Assembly: GCA_029266425.1 (NCBI GenBank) | Contig: JAQSWY010000036.1 | Coordinates: 1-47,133, forward strand | DNA from: Xanthobacteraceae bacterium | GTDB taxonomy: Bacteria; Pseudomonadota; Alphaproteobacteria; Rhizobiales; Xanthobacteraceae | DNA: 47,133 bases | Direction: 5' to 3' | Shown here: positions 24,625 through 32,820 of the stretch, piece by piece | Position numbering within the stretch: position 1 is the first letter of the stretch | Layout of the letters: every line of letters starts with the position of its first letter | Made by a program: the position numbers and the translations under genes | The notes under the pieces: generated by a model | The model's input: only the letters and a program-made list of their open reading frames with translations | What the model was told of the DNA's origin: nothing | Databases searched by the model: none

Positions 24625-25776
24625 TCACGCATGGTCGTACACATGGTCGACGAGGTAGGGGTCGGGCTTCACCGGCGCCTTCGCCTCCCACACCACGTCG
24701 AAATCGCCATGCTCGTTCGCCATGCCGATGCGCGGGTGGAGGTAGGTGTGGTTGTTGTCGGGATCGATCCGGATCCGCCCCTGCGGTGCGTCGAATTCGG
24801 TGCCGAGCGCGGCCTCGGCGAGACGCTGGGTGTCGAGCGACTTTGCCCGCCTCAGCGCATCGGCGAACACATGGATCTGGAAATAGGCGGCTTCGGCATA
24901 CATCGTCACCGGCGCGTCGCGGCCGAAATGGGCGCGATAGGCCTCGACGAAGCGGCGATTGGCCGGCGTGTCGACGGTCGAGAAATAGGGCGCCGAGGTG
25001 ATGTGGCCGACGCACAATTCCGGGCCGATGGCGCGGATCTCGCCTTCGCCCATGGTGAGGCTGGCGATCGGCATGGTGCGCGGATCGAGCCCGGCCTCGC
25101 GGAAGCTACGGTAGAGCGCCTGCCCGCCCTGTCCGACCACGGTGGAGAACACCACGGACGGAGCCTTGCGGCGGATGTCCTCGACCACGCGGCGCAGCTG
25201 GTCGTGGCTGGGCGTCACCGGCACATAGGCCTCGGCCACCACCTCGCCGCCCTCGCGCGAGACGACGTCGCGCATGATCCGATTGGATTCGCGGGGATAG
25301 ATGTAGTCGGAGCCGACCAGATAGAAGCTGCGCCCATAGGTGGCGAACAGGTAGCGGGCGAGCTGCAGGCTGTTCTGGTTCGGCGCCGCGCCGGTATAGA
25401 TGACGTTCGGCGAATATTCGAAGCCCTCATAGAGCGAGGGATACCAGAGCAGCGCGTTGCGGCGCTCGACGGTGGCGAGGATCGCCTTGCGGCTCGACGA
25501 GGTGCAGCAGCCGAAGATGGTGCTGATTCCGTCTTCGGTCAGCAGCCGCTCGGCGGAGCGGCGATAGAGCTCGGGGCTCGATTCCGGATCGTAGCAGACC
25601 GGCTCGATCGGCCGGCCGAGCACGCCGCCCGCGAGGTTGATCTCCTCGATGGCAAGCGCGGTGCCGCGGAAATGCTCGCTCTCCGGCACCTGCATGTAGC
25701 CCTTGCGGGAGAACAGCACGCCGACGCGCCAGGCATTGCCGGCGCCGGCCATATGATCGCTGGTATCGGAACCCAC
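24625..25776 (-). CDS. amiC: AmiC-type cytoplasmic amide sensor / negative regulator
   Basis: 383-aa periplasmic-binding-protein fold without a signal peptide: the N-terminus is polar (MGSDTSDHMAGAGNAW), then the strand WRVGVLFSRKGYM, so it stays in the cytosol. AmiC blocks are present: GGVLGRPIEPVCYDPESSPELYRRSAERLL, IFGCCTSSSRKA, YEGFEYSPNVIYTGAAPNQN, YLVGSDYIYPRESNRIMRD, TMYAEAAYFQIHVFA, and HTYLHPRIGMANEHGDFDV. Starts with GTG at 25776 behind GAGAG. In the known system it complexes AmiR, and amide binding releases the antiterminator. First gene of the cluster; a palindromic repeat and about 120 nt precede it. The alternative reading as a urea-transporter binding protein is contradicted by the missing export signal and the adjacent amiR. 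Confidence 0.92.
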   Translation of the reverse strand: MGSDTSDHMAGAGNAWRVGVLFSRKGYMQVPESEHFRGTALAIEEINLAGGVLGRPIEPVCYDPESSPELYRRSAERLLTEDGISTIFGCCTSSSRKAILATVERRNALLWYPSLYEGFEYSPNVIYTGAAPNQNSLQLARYLFATYGRSFYLVGSDYIYPRESNRIMRDVVSREGGEVVAEAYVPVTPSHDQLRRVVEDIRRKAPSVVFSTVVGQGGQALYRSFREAGLDPRTMPIASLTMGEGEIRAIGPELCVGHITSAPYFSTVDTPANRRFVEAYRAHFGRDAPVTMYAEAAYFQIHVFADALRRAKSLDTQRLAEAALGTEFDAPQGRIRIDPDNNHTYLHPRIGMANEHGDFDVVWEAKAPVKPDPYLVDHVYDHA

Positions 25777-25898
25777 GGGCGCTCTCTTTGCTCAAGATTG
25801 CTGTCGCGTCTTAGCAAAGCCGGAGCACGAAGGCCAAGTGAACCACCTGAGCGCCTGACTCAAACTGCGACTTATCCGTTGCAGGAACTACCTGGACG

Positions 25899-25988
25899 CC
25901 CTCATCCCCGGACTTGACCCGGGGATCCAGACTTCGACCGGGTACATGCGGATGGGCTGGATTCCCGGATCAAGTCCGGGGATGAGGG
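25899..25988. repeat. Palindromic repeat family C
   Basis: CCTCATCCCCGGACTTGACC with GGGGATCCAG at the left is mirrored by CTGGATTCCCGGATCAAGTC and CGGGGATGAGG at the right, giving a long hairpin. It differs in sequence from families A and B. It lies between the end of yehW and the start of amiC, both on the minus strand, and may end the yeh transcript or mark the boundary. Confidence 0.8.
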
Positions 25989-26028
25989 CCTGTTGGAATT
26001 TTCGGTCCCGCTCTCAGGACGACGGCGC

Positions 26029-26763
26029 TCACCTCGGCCCCCACCGCAACCGTCGCTCCAGCTCGCCGAACCCGAGGTCCACTGCCACCGCGAACAGCGC
26101 CACCAGCACGGTGCCCTGCAGCACGAAGGCGGGATTGCCGGAGGACAGCCCATCGATGATCGGCGAGCCGAGCGTCAGAGCGCCGACCGTCGAGCCGATC
26201 GTCGCCGTGCCGATGCCGATGATCACCGAGGTGCGCACCCCGGCGAGGATGAGCGGCGCGGCGAGCGGCAGTTCGATCCGCCACAATCGGCCGAGCGGGG
26301 AGAAGCCGGTACCATCGGCCGCCTCGATTACCGCCGGCGACACGCTGCGCAGCCCGGCGAGGGTGCCGCCCATGACGGGCAGCACGCCATAGAGCACCAG
26401 CGCCAGCACGGTCGGCGCCGCGCCATAGCCCATGGCGGGCACGGCGAGCGCCAGCACCGCCACCGGCGGGAAGGTCTGGGCGACCGCGGTCAGCATTTCC
26501 AGCGTCGCCGCATAGGCCCGGCCGGCCGGACGGGTGGCGAAGATGCCGGCGCTGGTGCCGATCAGGATCGCGATGAGGCTGGCGACGCCGGTCAGCAGCG
26601 CGTGGGAGAGCGCCAGCTCGGGAAACCCGGCGCGCCCATAGGTGAGCCGCGTGCCCGCCGGGAACAGCGGAGCGAGCAAGGGCGCGATCGCATTCATGGC
26701 GAAGGTGAGAGCGAGGAACGCGGCGCCGACCCAGACGACCGGGCGCGCCAGCAGGCGGCTCAT
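26029..26763 (-). CDS. yehW: YehW-type ABC transporter permease
   Basis: 244-aa inner-membrane permease of an osmoprotectant-family (OpuB/ProW-like) importer, almost the length of E. coli YehW. Five to six hydrophobic helices and the domain IATRPAGRAYAATLEMLTAVAQTFPPVAVLALAVP are visible. The EAA loop is ADGTGFSPLGRLWRIELPLAAPLILAGVRTSVI, with the substrate-path block GSPIIDGLSSGNPAFVLQGTVLVALFAVAVD. Its ATG overlaps the yehX stop by 4 nt. It is the last gene of a yehZYXW-order operon. In other bacteria such systems import glycine betaine or related compounds, often with low affinity; the ligand here is unproven. Confidence 0.88.
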   Translation of the reverse strand: MSRLLARPVVWVGAAFLALTFAMNAIAPLLAPLFPAGTRLTYGRAGFPELALSHALLTGVASLIAILIGTSAGIFATRPAGRAYAATLEMLTAVAQTFPPVAVLALAVPAMGYGAAPTVLALVLYGVLPVMGGTLAGLRSVSPAVIEAADGTGFSPLGRLWRIELPLAAPLILAGVRTSVIIGIGTATIGSTVGALTLGSPIIDGLSSGNPAFVLQGTVLVALFAVAVDLGFGELERRLRWGPR

Positions 26764-27686
26764 CGCGCCACCATGTCGGTCAGCGCGATCACCCCGCGCC
26801 GGCCACTGGCGCGGTCGATCACCGGCAGGCGCAGCGCGCGCTCGCTGATCATGCGGGCGAGCGCGGTCTCCAGCGGCGCCGCGGCATCGAGTGGCTCGCC
26901 TTCCTGCGTGTCGGTGAAGTCGGCACGGTCGGCGATCATGGTCGCCTGCAACAGGTGCAGCCCGAGCAGCGGCCCGCCGAAGAAGTTGGCCACTTCCTCG
27001 CTTGCCGGCCGGCGCAATATCTCGGCCGGAGGGCCGAGCTGCAGCAGCTTGCCGTGGGCCAGCACCGCGATGGTCCCGGCAAGGCGGATCGCCTCCTCGA
27101 CATCATGGGTGACGAACAGCACGGTCTTGCCGGTGCGGCGCTGGATCGCGATCAGGCTCTCCTGCAGGCCGCGCCGGGTCGGCGGATCGACCGCGCCGAA
27201 CGGCTCGTCCATCAGCAGCACGTCGGGATCGGCGGCCAGCGCCCGGGCCACGCCGACGCGCTGCTGCTGCCCGCCGGAGAGTTCGTCCGGGTAGCGGGCG
27301 CCGTGCTGTCCCGGGTCGAGCCCGACGAGTTCCATGAGCTCGTCGGTCCGGACCCTGATGCGCGCGCGTGGCCAGCCGATGAGACGCGGCACGGTGGCGA
27401 TGTTGCGCCTGACGCTCCAGTGCGGGAACAGTCCGATCGACTGGATCACATAGCCGATGCGCCGGCGCAGCTCGACGCGCGGCAGCCCGGCAATGTCCTC
27501 GCCCCCGACCAGGACCCGCCCCGCATCGGGCTCGACCAGCCGGTTGACGAGGCGCAGCAGGGTCGACTTGCCGGAGCCGGACGGGCCGAGCAACGCGCAC
27601 AGCGTGCCCGGCTCGACGGCGAGCGAGACGTCGTCGACCGCGCGCAGCGTACCAAACGTCTTGGTGACCCCCTCGAACCGGATCAT
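26760..27686 (-). CDS. yehX: YehX-type ABC transporter ATP-binding protein with C-terminal CBS-like region
   Basis: 308-aa ATPase, the same length as E. coli YehX. Walker A GPSGSGKST (about residues 35-43), Q-loop GYVIQSIGLFPHWSVRRNI, signature LSGGQQQRVGVARAL, Walker B VLLMDEPFGAVD and FVTHDVEEAI are intact. After about residue 240 a CBS-like module follows (DAAAPLETALARMISERALRLPVIDRASGRRGVIALTDMV), typical of ProV/OpuA-type osmotic transporters, where it senses ionic strength. ATG at 27686 overlaps the permease stop by 4 nt. The much longer upstream open frame is out-of-frame noise inside the permease gene. Confidence 0.91.
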   Translation of the reverse strand: MIRFEGVTKTFGTLRAVDDVSLAVEPGTLCALLGPSGSGKSTLLRLVNRLVEPDAGRVLVGGEDIAGLPRVELRRRIGYVIQSIGLFPHWSVRRNIATVPRLIGWPRARIRVRTDELMELVGLDPGQHGARYPDELSGGQQQRVGVARALAADPDVLLMDEPFGAVDPPTRRGLQESLIAIQRRTGKTVLFVTHDVEEAIRLAGTIAVLAHGKLLQLGPPAEILRRPASEEVANFFGGPLLGLHLLQATMIADRADFTDTQEGEPLDAAAPLETALARMISERALRLPVIDRASGRRGVIALTDMVAR

Positions 27687-28966
27687 GCCGCGCCACCCTT
27701 GGAGCCCCGTCTCCAGGCGAGCCGGGCGAGTGCGCGCAAGGCGAGGTCGGCGATCAGCGCGAGGCCGATGGCGGAGAGCGCACCAAGCAGCACGAGGTCG
27801 CTCGCCGTCTGCCCCAGCCCCTGGAAGATGAAGGTGCCGAGCCCGCCGGCTCCGATCAGCGCGGCAAGCGTGGTCAGCCCGATGAGCTGGACGATGGTGA
27901 CGCGCAGCGTCTGCACCAGCGCCGGCGCCGCGAGCGGCATCAGCGTATGCAGGAGGATCTGCCGCCCGCTCATGCCCATGCCCCGCGCCGCCTCCACCAC
28001 ATCGACCGGCACGCTGGCGAGCCCGGCATGGACGCCGCGCGCCACCGGCAACAGGCCATATATGCCGAGCGCCAGGATCGCCGGGAAGGCGCCGATGCCG
28101 CTGACGCCGGCGTCGCCCAGCACCGGGACCAGCGTCACCAGCGCCGCGAGTGGGCCGATGAGCAGGGCGAACAGCGCCAAGGAGGGAATGGTCTGCACGA
28201 TGTCGAGCACCGCGAACGCCGGTCCGGCGCGGCGCGGATCGCGATAAGCCAGCCTTCCGATGGCGGCCCCGCACGGCACCGCGAGGGCAAGGCCCGCCGC
28301 GGTCAGTTGCAGGTGGCGGCCGAGCTCATGCAGATAGGTGTCGCGCCGCACCGCATATTCGCGCGCGATCGAAAGCTCGGACAGCGCGCCCGAGCCGGCA
28401 AGCATTGCTAGAGCAATGCCAACCGCCAGCACTGGCAATGCTTTGGCAATGCCATGGCGCATGCGCCCGACGGCATCGGCTAGAGCGAGGAAGCCGGCGG
28501 TCGCCGTACACCAGAATCCGGGACCGAGCGCCACCCGTGTCAGTGCCCCCGCATCTTTGGCATGGGCGCTCGCCGCCCATCCCGCTGCCGCGGTCGCGGC
28601 TACCAGAAGCCCGCCGGCGGCGATCGCAATCAGCAACTGCCGGCCGGGAATGTCACGGAGCAACCCGAGTGCCAGCAACGCCAACAGCGGCAGGCCGATC
28701 GCCACGGTTCCGCCGGTTCCGACGGCGGTCCACAAGGGAAGCGGGGTGCCGGAGAGCAGGCGGTTCGGCGCCACGGTCACGAAGCCGAGGGAGCCGAGCG
28801 CCAACAGTGCGAAGCCGGCGAGCAGCAGCGCGAGGAAGCCGGCATCGGCGCCGGCATCCGTGGTGGTCGTGGTGGCAGGGGACGGCGACGCTAGAGCGGA
28901 CAGCGGCGCATCCTCATCCGAGCAGGCCCTTTTCGCGCAGATAGGCTTCCGCCACCGCTCGCGCAT
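27683..28966 (-). CDS. yehY: YehY-type ABC transporter permease, start codon uncertain
   Basis: Up to 427-aa permease. As in E. coli YehY (about 385 aa) an extra N-terminal membrane half with about four to five helices precedes the ProW-like core. That core contains YLHELGRHLQLTAAGLALAVPCGAAIG, DIVQTIPSLALFALLIGPLAALV, GIYGLLPVARGVHAGL and the EAA loop EAARGMGMSGRQILLHTLMPLAAPALVQTLRV. The ATG at 28966 lies 53 nt inside yehZ in another frame and gives a Lys/Arg/Cys-rich leader. No in-frame ATG, GTG or TTG follows before the first helix, apart from CTG near 28902. The true start is therefore unresolved. Function: one of two permeases of the importer. Confidence 0.85.
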   Translation of the reverse strand: MRERWRKPICAKRACSDEDAPLSALASPSPATTTTTDAGADAGFLALLLAGFALLALGSLGFVTVAPNRLLSGTPLPLWTAVGTGGTVAIGLPLLALLALGLLRDIPGRQLLIAIAAGGLLVAATAAAGWAASAHAKDAGALTRVALGPGFWCTATAGFLALADAVGRMRHGIAKALPVLAVGIALAMLAGSGALSELSIAREYAVRRDTYLHELGRHLQLTAAGLALAVPCGAAIGRLAYRDPRRAGPAFAVLDIVQTIPSLALFALLIGPLAALVTLVPVLGDAGVSGIGAFPAILALGIYGLLPVARGVHAGLASVPVDVVEAARGMGMSGRQILLHTLMPLAAPALVQTLRVTIVQLIGLTTLAALIGAGGLGTFIFQGLGQTASDLVLLGALSAIGLALIADLALRALARLAWRRGSKGGAA

Positions 28967-29840
28967 CGATGCCTTCGAGCTGCACCTTGGCGTTCAGTTG
29001 CTGCAGCGTCGGCAAGGTCAGGCCGGCAAAGGCCGGAGCCAGCACCTCGGCGATCTTCGGATAGGCCTCGAGCGTCGCTTTGCGCACCACCGGCGCCGGC
29101 TGATAGACCGGCTGCACGTGCTTGGTGTCTTCCATCACCTTCAGCCCCAGCGCCGAAATGGCGCCGTCGGTGCCATAGACCATGGCGGTGTTGACGCCGG
29201 AGGTGCCCTCCGCCGCCGCCTTGATCGTCGCCGTGGTGTCGCCGCCGGAGAGCACCAGCAACTGGTCGCCGGAGAGCTTGAAGCCATAGGCCGATTGGAA
29301 TGCGGGCAGCGCCGCCGCGCTCTCGACGAACTCGGCCGAGGCGGCAAGCTTCACCGTGCCGCCGCCCTTCGCCCAGCGGGCGAAATCCTCCAGCGTCGCG
29401 AGCTTCTCGCGCGATGCCACGTCGCCGCGCACCGCGATGCCCCAGGTATTGTCGGCAGGCGCCGGGGCGAGCCAGACGAGGTTATTCGCCGCATCGAGGT
29501 CGCGCGCCTTCGCATAGGCCGCCTTGGCGTCCTTCCAGAGCGGATCGCTGTCGATATTGAAGAAGAAGCCGGCATTGCCGGTATATTCCGGATAGATGTC
29601 GATCTCGCCGGCAAGGAGGGCGGTGCGGACGATCTTGGTCGGGCCGAGCTGGATGCGCCGCGTCACCGGAATACCGGCGCGCTCCAGCAGGAGGGCAATG
29701 ATATTGCCGAGCACCGCGCCCTCGGTGTCGATCTTCGAGCCGACCACCACGGGAGCTGCGGCCCGCGCGAGGCCCGGGCCAAGCAGGGGGAGGGCACCGA
29801 GCAGGAGCAGCAGGCTGCGCCGGTCGAGGGTTGCGTGCAT
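28914..29840 (-). CDS. yehZ: YehZ/OsmF-type periplasmic binding protein
   Basis: 308-aa OpuAC-like binding protein. Start at 29840 is favoured by GGGGGA seven bases upstream and by a twin-Arg-like DRRSLLLLLGALPLLGPGLARA signal sequence directly after it. The mature part has VVVGSKIDTEGAVLGNIIALLLERAGIPVTRRIQLGPTKIVRTALLAGEIDIYPEYTGNAGF, the family signature, and GSDGAISAL-like YGTDGAISALGLKVMEDTKHVQP. Aromatic cage residues that would bind a quaternary ammonium cannot be assigned without alignment. First gene of the minus-strand yeh operon, divergent from the exported cyclase-family gene. Confidence 0.9.
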   Translation of the reverse strand: MHATLDRRSLLLLLGALPLLGPGLARAAAPVVVGSKIDTEGAVLGNIIALLLERAGIPVTRRIQLGPTKIVRTALLAGEIDIYPEYTGNAGFFFNIDSDPLWKDAKAAYAKARDLDAANNLVWLAPAPADNTWGIAVRGDVASREKLATLEDFARWAKGGGTVKLAASAEFVESAAALPAFQSAYGFKLSGDQLLVLSGGDTTATIKAAAEGTSGVNTAMVYGTDGAISALGLKVMEDTKHVQPVYQPAPVVRKATLEAYPKIAEVLAPAFAGLTLPTLQQLNAKVQLEGIDARAVAEAYLREKGLLG

Positions 29841-30093
29841 GAGATGTCCCCCAGGATACGGCATCGCCAAGGCGGAATGCCTTGGGCCAGAGCGGTAACT
29901 TGTGAGGCGGCGTTAAGGTTTCAATGCTTCGCCGCCATACACCGCGCTTTTGATGACGGCTTTGCCGAAAATCCTCAAGTCCGTAGGCGAAAAGCGATGG
30001 ATTCCTCGTCCGCACCGGATCAAACAACGAAGCCTTGTGCTGTTCGGCGAAAGGCCGGATCGTTGGCCATCGGTGTGGGTGATGGAGGCTGGC

Positions 30094-31026
30094 ATGAAGA
30101 TGCGGACGATCGCTTTTGCGGCTGCAATCGGGGCTTTGCTGAGCGCGTCAGGCGCTCGTGCCGACGAGCCGCCACTCTGGAAAATCTACGATCAGTCCCT
30201 CAAGGGGGCGAAATATATCGACCTCACGCACGCCTTCGCGCCGGTGCAGCCGGTGTGGCCCGGCTTCGGCAACGCCACCTTCAAGCCCGCCGTCGCCGGC
30301 AAGGATATTGAGGGCTATGTGAAGAAGGGCGACGAATTCACCTATGAGAAGCATGGCTTCGTCGCCAGCGCCTACGAATTGCCGACCGACCAGTACGGCA
30401 CCCAGCTCGATCCGCCGTCACACTGGAATCCGGTTGGGGCGACCATCAGCGACCTGCCGCCGACCTTCGCCATTCGCCCGCTGGCCGTCATCGACATCTC
30501 GGCCAAGGTTGCGAGCGACGAGGGTTACCATCTGCAGGTGGCGGACATCGCGGAGTGGGAAGGCAAATACGGCCGCATTCCCGAGGGCGCGGTCGTTTTC
30601 GTGCGCTCCGACTGGTACAAGAAATGGGCCGACGCGGCGCGCTTCAACCAGAAACCGTTTCCGGGCGTGACCCTGGAGGCGCTGAAATTCCTGCATCTCG
30701 AGCGCAAGATCCTGTTCCACGGGCATGAGCCGCTGGACACTGACACGACCCCGACGCTGGAGGGCGAGCACTGGCTGATGCACAATAATTTCGCCCAGGC
30801 CGAAGGCGTCGCCAATCTCGACAAGGTGCCGCCCAGCGGGGCGCTGGTGACGATCGGCTTCGCCAAGCCGCTCGGCGGTTCCGGCGGCTACGCCCGTTAC
30901 ATTGCCATCGCACCCGCCGAATGGAGGGAGGGCGTGTCGGTGACCGCGGCTCCGGGGGCGCCGCTCCCCACCCAGGCGGCGCCGCTGAAGCGCGACCAGA
31001 ACGGCGTGTTCCGACCGACACCTTGA
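30094..31026 (+). CDS. Exported cyclase-family protein with altered metal motif
   Basis: 310-aa member of the cyclase family (kynurenine formamidase-like metal hydrolases). Start at 30094 follows GGAGG with good spacing, and a signal peptide MKMRTIAFAAAIGALLSASGARA gives a periplasmic protein, unusual for the family. Family features are KYIDLTHAFAPVQPVWPGF at the start of the domain and VVFVRSDWYKKW in the middle. The metal motif HxGTHxDxPxH reads QYGTQLDPPSH (residues 100-110): Asp106 and the last His stay, but the first two His are Gln (codons 30391 and 30403). It may bind metal differently or have lost hydrolase activity. It is divergent from yehZ across 253 bp in which I see no clear site. 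Confidence 0.88.
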   Translation: MKMRTIAFAAAIGALLSASGARADEPPLWKIYDQSLKGAKYIDLTHAFAPVQPVWPGFGNATFKPAVAGKDIEGYVKKGDEFTYEKHGFVASAYELPTDQYGTQLDPPSHWNPVGATISDLPPTFAIRPLAVIDISAKVASDEGYHLQVADIAEWEGKYGRIPEGAVVFVRSDWYKKWADAARFNQKPFPGVTLEALKFLHLERKILFHGHEPLDTDTTPTLEGEHWLMHNNFAQAEGVANLDKVPPSGALVTIGFAKPLGGSGGYARYIAIAPAEWREGVSVTAAPGAPLPTQAAPLKRDQNGVFRPTP

Positions 31027-31046
31027 GCGCAGGGCTTGCCGCGTCG

Positions 31047-32726
31047 CTAGACCGTCTCGACGGCCTCCTCGCCGAATGCGGAAGCCATGTCCTCGAGATC
31101 ATCGAAGATCATGGCAGGACCAATCCCTTGCAGCACGCCGGCTCGCTCCAGGATCGCCATCGGCTCCTTGTGCAGTTCGGCGATGCCCAGTGTCAGGCCG
31201 CGTTCGGCAAAGCCGGCCCGTAGCTCTTCCAGCATCGCCGCCGCGGTGGAATCGATCTGGGCGATGGCGCTGGCATCGAGCACGAACCATCGCGTGCGGT
31301 CGGGCAGCTCCTTTGCAAGGGTCTCCAGCCGTTGCCGGACATAGTCGACATTGAAGAACAGCAGGCTGCCCTGGATCAGACACACGGCGAGCCCGGGGAC
31401 CGGCCGAGCTTCGGGTGTCCGGTGGAGCTTGTAGAAGCCCGGGCGGCCGGCGATGCGGCCGAGCATAGCGTCGCGCGGACGCATCTCCTTGAGCAGCACA
31501 TAGAGCAGCGTGGCGCCAACGGCGATCACGACGCCGGTCAATACCCCCAGGCTGATGGCGCCCCACATGCCGATCAGGGCGAAGGCGAACTCCATCTTGC
31601 TGATGCGCCAGAGCTCGCGGAGGCTGGCGAGATCGATCAGGCTTATGGCCGCCGCGGCGAGGATCGCGCCGAGGGCGGGCGTCGGCAGGAGCCGAAGGAC
31701 GTCGCTCAGATAGAGCAGCATCACCGTGAGCGTGATGGCGGCGACGAGGCCCGAGAGCTGGGAGCGGCCGCCGACGGACATGTTGATGGCGGTGCGCGAA
31801 TCCGAGACGGTGACGGGAAAGCCACTGAACAGCCCCGAAGCGATATTGGCGGCTCCGAAGCCGACGAGTTCGGCATTCGCGTCGACCTCGAATTTGCCAC
31901 GCGCCCCGAAGCTGCGCGCGGCGACGATGCCGGATCCGAAGCTGACCAGCCACACCGCGGCAGCGCCCAGCAGCGTCTCCCGGATCGGCAAGTTCGCATC
32001 GAACGGGAAGGAGAGGGTGGGGAACGCTTCCGGCAAGGGCCCGACCACCTTGATGCCCATCGCCTCGAAGCCGAACAGCGCGGAAGCCGCGACCGCGACG
32101 ATGACCACTACCAACGGCCCGGGGATCGGCGAGCGCCATCGGGCGAGGAGCAGAAGCAGGACGAACAGCCCGCCGGCGAGCGCAACGGACGGCCAATGGA
32201 TCATGTCGGCCTTCTGCACCAGCTCCCAAAGCGGCGGGAAGAGTCCGTCGGACTCGATGCGAACTCCGGTGAATCGCCCGATCTGGCCGACCAAGATGGA
32301 GATCGAGATGCCGCTGATGAAGCCGATCAGTATCGGCCTGGAGAGAAACGCAGCGACCACGCCGAGGCGCAGCTTGCTCGCTGCGAGACAGAGGACGCCA
32401 ACGGCAAGCGCAAGCATTGCGGCGGCGACAACGCGGTCTTCGGGGGTGGCGACGGACATGTTGGCCAGCACGGCGGCGAGCACGGTCATCGTGGCGGCGT
32501 CCGGCCCGATGATAAGCTGGCGCGACGGACCGAACAGGGCATAGCCGAGAAGCGGGAGGATGCTCGAATAGATGCCGACTTCCGGCGGCAGGCCGGCAAT
32601 GGCCGGGTAGGCGATCGCACTTGGTATGGCGACGGCGGCGACGGCGAGGCCGGCGGTCACGTCGCTTTGCAGCCAGGCTGCCTTGAACCCTGCAAAACCG
32701 CCCAGAATTTGAGAACCGGCAAACAT
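31047..32726 (-). CDS. SulP-family anion transporter with STAS domain
   Basis: 559-aa inner-membrane transporter. The start at 32726 is supported by GAGGGG upstream. The SulP hallmark is AVVAIPSAIAYPAIAGLPPEVGIYSSILPLLGYALFGPSRQLIIGPDAATM (about residues 28-85); other family blocks are GFISGISISILVGQIGRFTG and GFGAANIASGLFSGFPVTVSDSRTAINM. A C-terminal cytosolic STAS domain (about 435-555) has the DASAIAQIDSTAAAMLEELRAGFAERG segment. About 11-14 helices, normal length. SulP proteins carry sulfate, bicarbonate or dicarboxylates by symport or exchange; the substrate here is not predictable. It is co-oriented with, and 94 nt after, the CYTH-CHAD gene, so it may belong to the same transcript. Confidence 0.94.
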   Translation of the reverse strand: MFAGSQILGGFAGFKAAWLQSDVTAGLAVAAVAIPSAIAYPAIAGLPPEVGIYSSILPLLGYALFGPSRQLIIGPDAATMTVLAAVLANMSVATPEDRVVAAAMLALAVGVLCLAASKLRLGVVAAFLSRPILIGFISGISISILVGQIGRFTGVRIESDGLFPPLWELVQKADMIHWPSVALAGGLFVLLLLLARWRSPIPGPLVVVIVAVAASALFGFEAMGIKVVGPLPEAFPTLSFPFDANLPIRETLLGAAAVWLVSFGSGIVAARSFGARGKFEVDANAELVGFGAANIASGLFSGFPVTVSDSRTAINMSVGGRSQLSGLVAAITLTVMLLYLSDVLRLLPTPALGAILAAAAISLIDLASLRELWRISKMEFAFALIGMWGAISLGVLTGVVIAVGATLLYVLLKEMRPRDAMLGRIAGRPGFYKLHRTPEARPVPGLAVCLIQGSLLFFNVDYVRQRLETLAKELPDRTRWFVLDASAIAQIDSTAAAMLEELRAGFAERGLTLGIAELHKEPMAILERAGVLQGIGPAMIFDDLEDMASAFGEEAVETV

Positions 32727-32820
32727 CGGCGCGCCCCTCGATCGGCATGGATGCACATCACCGATGCTCGAGTCTGCGCATGGCACAGGCCGGGATGGCC
32801 AGGTCCTCGCGCCACACGCG

